DNA from: Leptodontidium sp. MPI-SDFR-AT-0119
Lineage: Eukaryota; Ascomycota; Leotiomycetes; Helotiales; Leptodontidiaceae
DNA: 64,000 nt
Direction: 5' to 3'
Assembly: GCA_020726505.1 (NCBI GenBank)
Contig: JAHLEZ010000022.1
Span: 1 to 64,000, forward strand
The translations under genes and the position numbers were made by a program. The notes beneath the pieces are model-generated. The model ran no database searches. It was not told the origin of the DNA and saw nothing but the letters and a program-made list of their open reading frames with translations. Every line of letters starts with the position of its first letter. The stretch's first letter is position 1. Of the stretch, positions 57,647-64,000 are shown piece after piece.

Positions 57647-58597
57647 ATGCCCTTCCCCGCCGAAAATACGGGTCGTGCCACTATTCCTTCCGACCGTCTC
57701 GAACACCAAAGCCGTGCAAGAAACCCACCCGAATCTACGACCGAAGGGGTACAGCTCCAAAGCGTACTACATTTCCTAGCTATTCTAGATACTAAGGATA
57801 ATCGGCTGACGTCCTACAGGTTTGCACCATATCCTTCGAACTACAACCCCATTATGCAATCGCACGTCGACCCGACCGATGAACAAAGGCCCGTTCCTCC
57901 TAACGATAACCGCGACCGGGTGTCTGACATATACGTATTGAGGAAGACTGTGGATGCGGATAATGCCGAGGAACGTTGTTACTTCTGCTACGAGGATTGG
58001 CAGAGCGGGGACGGCATGGTTCGACTGAGGTGTTGCAATCACTGGCTTCACGAAGACTGTCTCTCCAAGTCCGTTCTCGACGGTCGTTGTCCCACTTGTA
58101 CAATCTGGCTTGCCTCACTAGATGAGGCGCGGGTTCTTGCAGGAGCTGCTGAGATGGGAGATGTTCAAAAGGTCAAGGAGCTTCTAGAAAAGCACACGTC
58201 TTGTACAGCGCAGGACTATTACGGCAGGACTCCATTGCATTTAGCGGTGCTGGAGGGACACGAAGAGGTGGTTAAGGAGCTGCTCGACCATGGAGTCGAC
58301 ACATCCACCGCTGATTTCAAGCGGCGGACGGCACTACACCTTGCTGCACATGGCTATTCTCTAGGCGTTCTCACACTTCTCCTGGACAAAGGAGCGGATA
58401 TGACCGCCCGAGATGGCGAAGGCATGACGCCGCTTCACTTAGCATACCAGAAAGGCATCACAAGGATGATAGACTGCTTGATCGAGAAGGGAGCCAATAA
58501 AGAGGTCAAGGCCATCTACGGCCTTACCCCAGAGATGTTACATCCTCTTAGCAACTACTCGAAAGCAATGAGAACGATTGGTAGAAGAAATACCTGA
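57647..58597 (+). CDS. RING-H2 and ankyrin-repeat protein, 316 residues
   Basis: ATG 57647 is the first ATG of a frame open from 57,599. A disordered N-terminus is followed by a RING-H2 finger at about nt 57,978-58,100. It has CYFCYEDW, then CCNHWLHEDCL and CPTC, giving the ordered Cys/His ligands of a RING-H2. Three or four ankyrin repeats follow (YYGRTPLHLAVLEGHEEVVK, then RRTALHLAAHGYSLGVLTLL, then GMTPLHLAYQKGITRMIDCL). RING plus ankyrin suggests a ubiquitin ligase that binds substrates through the repeats. A possible intron ending at CCTACAG 57,820 would remove part of the N-terminus. It follows the AAA gene on the same strand after 226 bases. Confidence 0.7.
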   Translation: MPFPAENTGRATIPSDRLEHQSRARNPPESTTEGVQLQSVLHFLAILDTKDNRLTSYRFAPYPSNYNPIMQSHVDPTDEQRPVPPNDNRDRVSDIYVLRKTVDADNAEERCYFCYEDWQSGDGMVRLRCCNHWLHEDCLSKSVLDGRCPTCTIWLASLDEARVLAGAAEMGDVQKVKELLEKHTSCTAQDYYGRTPLHLAVLEGHEEVVKELLDHGVDTSTADFKRRTALHLAAHGYSLGVLTLLLDKGADMTARDGEGMTPLHLAYQKGITRMIDCLIEKGANKEVKAIYGLTPEMLHPLSNYSKAMRTIGRRNT

Positions 58598-58752
58598 TTG
58601 GGTTTCGGTTGCTAGCCCTTTAGCCAAGTCGCCCTTCCAGGAAACGGAAGGCAGTTGAGGGTCTCCAAAGCAGTATACCTAAGCTAAGTCGGAGTTCCAA
58701 AAGGTTCAAGGAGGCGAACGTGGGTTCTTAGGTAGCTCCTCTGAGATGTGGT

Positions 58753-58910
58753 TAGGGTTCGTGCAGGACCTGCTTCAATGGGAGATGTTGTTGAAGTCAG
58801 GGAGCTTTTGAAAATCAGACATTTTGCACAGCACTCGACGCTTTGATTTCTTATTATCTTGTCTAGATTAGGCAGACTCCTTTGGATGGCCTTGAAATGC
58901 CCTCTAAGCA
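58753..58910 (+). pseudogene. Decayed copy of the ankyrin segment of the RING-ankyrin gene
   Basis: The sequence GGTTCGTGCAGGACCTGCT and the following bases, through ATGGGAGATGTTG, GTCA(A/G)GGAGCTT and CACAGC, match 58,131-58,250 of the functional gene with scattered substitutions. The reading frame is lost. It is a tandem relic showing that this gene family has turned over locally. Confidence 0.6.
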
Positions 58911-59030
58911 CCTAGTGGCCGATAATACATCGACCGACAATCATCATGAAAATAATCACAATCAAAAGGAGATTAATGATAACTTGCAAGCACGCGATGT
59001 GAAGGCTAGGACACAAGTGCTAGAAGAGAT

Positions 59031-59235
59031 GGGGTGCTGGGACTTCGGCAAGGTTGGCACAATTGGTCTAGCACGCATTACGTGCCAGGACAGTTGTGCT
59101 AGCACACTGTCCGTGCCAGCACGAACGGGCTAGCCCTCCTAGTGAGCCAGACTTAATATCGGGCTGGCCCGTTCGTGCTGGCACGGACAGTGTGCTAGCA
59201 CAACTGTGCCAACCTTGCCGAAGTCCCAGCACCCC
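59031..59235. repeat. Foldback (long hairpin) element
   Basis: Outer arms of 30 bases (59,031-59,060 and 59,206-59,235) are perfectly complementary. Inner arms of 47 bases (59,090-59,136 and 59,161-59,207) differ at one position, with a 24-base loop. The left side has about 29 extra bases between the outer and inner arms. This is the structure of a small non-autonomous foldback transposon or MITE. Confidence 0.8.
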
Positions 59236-59463
59236 CCACCCCCTCCCCCCACCACCTACACCCCCACAACGAACCCAAATTGAATCGCGAACATTTGGAC
59301 GCTGAACAGAAAATCGGCACAGATACCAAGAGTTTAAATACTGCGAGCTGCTTCCAATAACTTTCACTCCATCGCAGGGTCTCGGATCTCTCTAGGCTGA
59401 GTTCAACTATCCCTTCTCCCTTTTGCTTTACTTGCTCCCTCTCTTAGAAATGCGGGGTTCTGA

Positions 59464-59960
59464 GGTAGTACTACCTGGTGTGGCCTAAGTATGACTAGTT
59501 CCCGGTTCTGGGGACGTCGAGGTAGTACTACCTGGTAGCATTACCTGGTGTGGCCTAAGTATGACCAGGTCCCGGTCTGGGGATGTCGGGGTAGTACTAC
59601 CTGGTAGTATTACCTATGCATGACCAGTTCCCGGTTCTGGGAACGTCGAGGTAGTACTACCTGGTAGTATTACCTGGTGTGGCCTAAGTATGACCAGTTC
59701 CCGGTTCTGGGGACGTCGAGGTAGTACTACCTGGTAGTATTACCTGGTGTGGCCTAAGTATGACCAGTTCCCGGTTCTGGGGACATTGGGGTAGTACTAC
59801 CTGGTAGTATTACCTATGCATGATCAGGTCCCGGTCTGGGGATGTCGGGGTAGTACTACCTGGTACCATTACCTATGCATGACCAGTTCCCCCGGTCTAG
59901 GGATGTCGGGGTAGTACTACCTGGTAGCATTACCTATGCATGATCAGGTTCTGGGGATGT
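59464..59960. repeat. Minisatellite with palindromic GGTAGTACTACC core (eight units)
   Basis: The palindrome GGTAGTACTACC starts at about 59,464, 59,522, 59,590, 59,650, 59,720, 59,790, 59,849 and 59,910, a period alternating between about 58-61 and 68-70 bases. The two lengths come from the presence or absence of a TGGTGTGGCCTAAG segment. A further diverged unit lies at 60,237-60,300. Confidence 0.85.
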
Positions 59961-60368
59961 CGGATCGCGTAGGTGCTGGACCGCTAACTCTGCCTCGGCG
60001 CCTAGCAGCGGCATCTTCGCAGGGTGCACAGCCGGAAATAGACTCCGCTAAAAATAAGAAGCTCAGTTAAGGCCTGGCGACTCCCATTTCGTTCGCCAAG
60101 GCCCATTAGTACTATTGTATTTCTGGTCCTGGGGGGCAAGCGGCAGGTCCACCTTCTAATTTGGGGTCGAACCCCTCGGACTAGGGTAAATATTGCATGG
60201 GAGCAGTTCCCAGTTCCAGACTCTGGGAAACTCGGGGTAGTATTACCTGGTAGCGTTACCTGGTATGGCTTAAGTATGGCCAGTTCCGTTCTGGGGACCC
60301 TCTGGGGACCCTCTGGGTAGTTACCTGTAGAAGCTGAGATCTGGTGTCTTGCGAACTGCGCGATTGAT

Positions 60369-60520
60369 CAGTTATGGGAAACGTCTCCCACTTAAGCGAG
60401 ACGCGATTAGGGGGTCATGCCCCGCCATACATATCCTATAAAAGAGAGAGGTTAGACAAAATTCAAATCGAAACCCACCATTTGCTCTCAATGAGGACCG
60501 GTTTACTCTACCGCTCCGAA
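60369..60520 (+). repeat. Upstream region homologous to 63,077-63,340
   Basis: Both regions contain GGAAAC(G/A)TCTC(C/T)CACTTAAGCGAG, followed at similar order by CAAATC(G/T)(A/.)-type, CCCAC and TTGCT(C/T)TC...GAGGA(C/G)-type words and GACTAGTTTAG versus GACCGGTTTAC. They precede two unrelated genes. Confidence 0.55.
60439..60446 (+). promoter_or_regulatory. TATA box of the gene at 60,581
   Basis: CTATAAAA lies about 140 bases before the ATG at 60581 and inside the upstream region shared with the MADS-box gene. Confidence 0.5.
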
Positions 60521-60580
60521 GGACAAAGTTCTCATACGACAGTCGGTCGTAAATCCAAAGGGTATTGAAGGTGCTCCATC

Positions 60581-61483
60581 ATGTCTGAAGAACCATTCGA
60601 CATAGACGGATCTGCTCCTGGAGTGCAGGCACTTATCGTGAACCATTCTGCTGCCCAAATTTCCCAAACACTGTCCGCTGGCGGGCATAAACCCTCAAAT
60701 TACAGTCATGACCTTGATGAATATATCGAGAAGACTCTTGCAGAGGAATTTAGCAAACTATCGATCAACGATTCACTTCTGGCACCATACATGTACCCAA
60801 CCGGTCTGGTAAGAACCAAATCGAGCAGAACGGGGAGGCGAAGAAAGAGGCCGCTTCTCACGATGAGCATCAAAAAGGATCTGACACCTGGGCAGATATG
60901 TCAGGTAGCTAATAACCTGGTGGAGGATAATGCACTAGATTATTTTCTTGAAAATCGTCCAGTAATCTTCGAGACTTGGACGTCCTTGCCGTCGATCATG
61001 GCTGCAACGAGCGTTGATGAGTCCGTCGTCGCTGCGTTCAATCTGGTGCACTCTTTAAGCCGGATCAAAAATCGTAAACGCCTTAACTTAAGGTTTGCCT
61101 ATGTTCAATTAAACAGTGCAATTAGGACGCTCGACGCAACAGCGGAAGTTGCGTACACTGATGCATATCTTCATTCTAAATCCAAGTTGTCGGAAATCTC
61201 AAGTCGTCAGCTAAACGAGTATGTACGAAGAGGTCAGCGTTGGCTTACACTCGCAGGCCCATCACCGTTGCTGTTATCCGTATACTCAAAACTAGCTGAG
61301 ACGATAGTGTATGTCCTACCCAGATTTTCCCTTCAGTGCTAACACCTGCAAAGTTTCAATAACTCAATAACGTTTGCCAACTTGCAAGCACTGACCGAGA
61401 TGGTGCAGGCTATTTATCCTAAGCTTGTTCATGACTTGATCACGTTCGATGATATTATAAAAAGCGACATACATCAGAAGTGA
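60581..61483 (+). CDS. Hypothetical protein, two exons, 285 residues
   Basis: Exons 60581-61308 and 61354-61483 are joined by an intron with donor GTATGT, branch TGCTAACA and acceptor AAAG; the product ends at TGA 61,481-61,483. It is mostly helical. A basic RTGRRRKRP patch (about nt 60,829-60,855) resembles a nuclear localisation signal. The parts TPGQICQVANNLVEDNALDYFL and the last exon (NSITFANLQALTEMVQAIYP) look like packed helices. No family is recognised. It has its own TATA box and a duplicated upstream region. Confidence 0.6.
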
Positions 61484-61624
61484 GGAATAGTAACCAATCT
61501 AGGCAGATTACATGTATCTGGGGGTGTCACGGGATGATACTGTACGTGGATCCCGCACGTGCTCAGATGTCATGTTTCCTCGCGATACGGCTTGTATCTA
61601 GATTGATATATCTCACTAGTTTTC

Positions 61625-62130
61625 AAGTTCCCATATTCAGCTCCCCATGTAAACCTCCCCACATAAACCTCCCCATGTAGAGCTCCCCATATTCAGCTCC
61701 CTGTGCACAACTTTCCATGCATAACTCCTCATGCATAACTCTCATGTGAACAACTCCCCATGTGAACAACTCCCCATCTAAAACTCCCCATGTAAATCTC
61801 CCCATACAAATCTCCCCATGCAAATCTCCCCATACAAATCTCCCCATGCACAACTCCCTATGCACAACTCCTCATGCACAACTCTCATGTGAACAACTCC
61901 CCATGTGAACAACTCCCCATCTAAAACTCCCCATGCAAATCTCCCCATACAAATCTCCCCATGCAAATCCCCATGCAAATCTCCCCATGCACAACTCTCA
62001 ATGCACAACTCCCTATGCACAACTCTCCATCCACAACTCCTCATGCACAAATCCCCATGTACAGCTCCCCATGTAAACATCCCCGTGCAAATCGCTCGAC
62101 ATTAACCTCCCCACGTACAGCTCCCCATAC
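61625..62130. repeat. 15-bp-type minisatellite around CTCCCCATG
   Basis: About 33 units of mostly 15 bases, built on AACTCCCCATGTGA or AATCTCCCCATGCA, run from 61,625 to 62,130. Because 15 is a multiple of three, long open frames appear on both strands. They are not genes. Confidence 0.85.
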
Positions 62131-62206
62131 ACACCCCATGAGTTCGCTATACTCTATTCAGCTCTGGGATTAGATTGCGTCTTCGGAAACAAGGATGACA
62201 AACCAA

Positions 62207-62371
62207 GGTACGAAAGGGATTTTCAAGTGGGTCTCGCCCACCCTTGTACGACAGTAAGGTTTTCTTCCAATTAACAGTCTGAAATTCTAGAATTTTCTCC
62301 ATAAGTTTCCTCATATGTTAAGGCAAAAATACTTGGGGTGGGCGAGACCCACTTGAAACCCCTTTCGTACT
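62207..62371. repeat. MITE-like inverted-repeat element of about 165 bases
   Basis: Terminal arms of about 36 bases (62,208-62,243 and 62,335-62,370) are near-perfect inverted copies: GTACGAAAGGG at the ends, then TTTCAAGTGGGTCTCGCCCA. The centre is AT-rich and non-coding. No target duplication is clear. Confidence 0.75.
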
Positions 62372-62449
62372 TCGGTCAATGGACTCATCGGCCCAAGACC
62401 TGCACTCTGTAGCCTCTGCACCTTCCTATCTCGACCTCGGGGAGTGCGG

Positions 62450-62900
62450 AAACAGGTCCAGCAGCTATCGGTATATCCCAGCTACTCGTGCCGGAATCTT
62501 CTTGGAACTGACCAGGACCCCCCAACTCTGAACTACTTAGTATACTTCTACGAAGTAATTCGGACTGCCAAGGGCGTCAATGCATGCTTCATGCATGAAA
62601 TGGGCTGACTGCATGACGCAGAACGCGACTTGTGGGTCAATGGCAGGGTATCTGGAGTCCGAGAACCCAGATCCCATATCTCAGATCCCAGATTTCAGAA
62701 GAAAGAGGCATTCCGACGGGGCCCGAAAGCAGGTCCAGCAGCTATCCCAGGTATATCCCAGTTTTTATTCTGGGATCTTCCTGGAAGTGACCAGGACACC
62801 CCCAGCAATGAGACCTATAAGCGGACCGCCAAGGGCGTCAATGCCTCATGCATGGGGTGGTTACTGCATGATGCAGAGCGCGACATGGATCTTGAGTAGG
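62450..62900. repeat. Direct duplication of about 180 bases (62,450-62,640 and 62,730-62,900)
   Basis: The copies share CAGGTCCAGCAGCTATC, TATATCCCAG, CTTGGAA-type, GACCAGGAC, CCGCCAAGGGCGTCAATG and GCATGA(C/T)GCAGA in the same order. A TCTCAGAT-type simple repeat lies near 62,675. Confidence 0.65.
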
Positions 62901-63475
62901 GTAAACGGAATCTGAGCAGATCTGAGATCTGGGTTTTGGGTTATCAGTCTCAGGATGCTGTCCGGAGAAGGGTCCTGTTCTAAAAGTAGCTTGGAAGAGG
63001 TGACGGTAGGCGACCGGATCTGACGACCCAGCTATGGATTCCACCACAGCTGTGCTCCCCACATGATGCGATTGGCAGTCGTAGGAAACATCTCTCACTT
63101 AAGCGAGGTGCGGTCGATGGACCAGCAATAGCTACAGCGGGAAGACTAAAAAGAGTGACATAGAATCTTCATAATTCTTGTAGATTATATATACAACTAA
63201 CAAATGCCCAAACGCTTCTAAATTTTCACACCATCAGCTCATCTCGCAGCATACCCCATGAAAGGGCGAGGCGTAAAGATCTAACCCCAAATCTATATTC
63301 AATCCCACTACTTGCTTTCGAGGAGGACTAGTTTAGCCCGCCCGTCCCATGCCGCAATTTTGAGAAACTGGGCTCCACATCATAGACAGATCCTCAATCC
63401 GGCTTTCGATCCTTACTCTCGAGGGCTATCAAGTGGCCTCGAGCGATCTTTCCAATTGGGAACAGCCTTAGAATA
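62901..63475. other. Upstream region of the MADS-box gene
   Basis: Part of this region (63,077-63,340) is homologous to the upstream region of the gene at 60,581. The AT-rich stretch TATATATA near 63,186-63,193 could be a TATA element. Confidence 0.4.
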
Positions 63476-63867
63476 ATGGATACTCTACAGCTTAAACGAA
63501 ACAACGAGAGGATTAAAAAAAAGCGAAAAGCCGAGGGCATAGATAGGAGAAAGAAGACACTAATAAAGAAAGCATATGAATTAGGAGAGTTCGATGGTAT
63601 TGACGTGGCTCTGATCATTTGTAAGCATGGCCGCTATACTACGTACAGATCTACGGAGCGAAAAACATGGCCACCATCTATGGCAGAGATTGTAAGTGAT
63701 TGCTTGTAAGCGACCGACCAGTCCTAATACTGATCTAGCAAACTGCCTATCCTATCCCGAAGAATATGATACCAGAAGATATGAAGAAGCGGGTGTCTAG
63801 ACATGGTGGAGGATTTAAGTTACCTGAGGAGAAGAAAAGTTCAGCTAACAATGATGCCGGCGCGTGA
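63476..63867 (+). CDS. Minimal MADS-box protein, two exons, 114 residues
   Basis: Exons 63476-63691 and 63739-63867 are joined by a 47-base intron with donor GTAAGT, branch TCCTAATAC and acceptor TCTAG, ending at TGA 63,865-63,867. Residues 10-52 match a divergent MADS box: IKKKRKAEGIDRRKKTLIKK, then AYELGEFDGIDVALIICKHG, then a YTTYRS strand. The order of basic helix, KKAxEL and VALII strand is that of SRF/MEF2-type DNA-binding domains. The protein has almost nothing beyond the domain: a KKR-rich tail only, without the coiled or activation regions of full transcription factors. It may act as a small DNA-binding or dominant regulatory protein. Confidence 0.7.
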
Positions 63868-64000
63868 ACACCGTAGCCATCGTTCGGATTTTCGAATTGC
63901 CACAGTAGCTCCGCTGAGCGGACAGCCCTCTAAGACAGCAATTAATCCAGTGTTTGACTTTCGTACGAGTACCTAACATCTTGCTTTGTACTTGGCATCG
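63868..64000. other. 3' flank of the MADS-box gene
   Basis: No further feature is seen in the last 130 bases; the sequence is cut by the window end. Confidence 0.4.

Noticed and set aside
61623..62080. Long frames on both strands with Met-Gly-Arg repeats
   Set aside because: They arise from a 15-base minisatellite whose period is a multiple of three; no start context, splice signal or complexity supports a gene.
1..64000. tRNA or rRNA genes
   Set aside because: No cloverleaf with a proper T-arm GTTCRANNC and matching acceptor stem, and no rRNA-like segment, was found by eye; a covariance search would be needed to exclude degenerate ones.

Overview
The window is nuclear DNA from a filamentous ascomycete (Pezizomycotina; a Eurotiales-like fungus is my best guess, by inference only). 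The support is short introns of 45-100 bases with GTAAGT-type donors, CTAAC-type branch sites and YAG acceptors, several fungal-only protein families, and strong repeat-induced point mutation (RIP: C to T, mostly at CpA, on either strand) confined to repeated DNA. All annotation was made by reading the sequence; no database search was possible.

Positions 1-17,860 form a gene-dense accessory block with moderate RIP damage. At least ten decayed genes lie on both strands. Their reading frames can be followed for up to 4 kb without frameshift, broken almost only by TAG and TAA where CAG, CAA or TGG would be expected. One encodes a shortened relative of the large subunit of replication protein A (RPA); the others (coiled-coil, proline-rich, 24-residue-repeat, acidic-repeat and unrecognised proteins) match nothing I know. 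Ten copies of a 28-bp palindrome sit in the intergenic gaps, two with a shared GC-rich box beside them. One copy looks unmutated and suggests the original arms were TGTTTTGGCATAC and GTATGCCAAAACA. I read the block as part of a large multigene mobile or virus-like element that I cannot name. Its left end is outside the window.

Positions 17,860-26,840 are very AT-rich, heavily RIP-mutated transposon remains. They contain a plus-strand Copia fragment (reverse transcriptase and RNase H), a minus-strand Copia fragment (integrase and reverse transcriptase) and a 97-bp tandem repeat. The AT-rich tract ends abruptly near 26,840.

Positions 26,840-47,400 are mixed genic and repeat DNA. They hold an intact three-exon Myb/SANT-like gene, its frameshifted duplicate 9.4 kb away, a three-exon membrane protein gene, a broken hAT transposon, a five-exon F-box-like gene, a PD-(D/E)XK-like gene, a relic of an OTT_1508-like deaminase, a relic of a STAND-type N-terminal domain, and a three-exon DUF7924-type gene.

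Positions 47,400-64,000 are a fast-evolving region: a small helical hypothetical gene, duplicated non-coding blocks, a BCS1-like AAA ATPase joined head-to-tail to a second AAA ATPase (possibly one fused gene), a RING-ankyrin gene with a decayed ankyrin copy beside it, two foldback elements, two minisatellites, an unknown two-exon gene and a minimal MADS-box gene. The last two share a duplicated upstream region. The family mix (STAND relic, deaminase relic, AAA, RING-ankyrin, nuclease-like folds) resembles fungal allorecognition or genome-defence neighbourhoods; that reading is inference.
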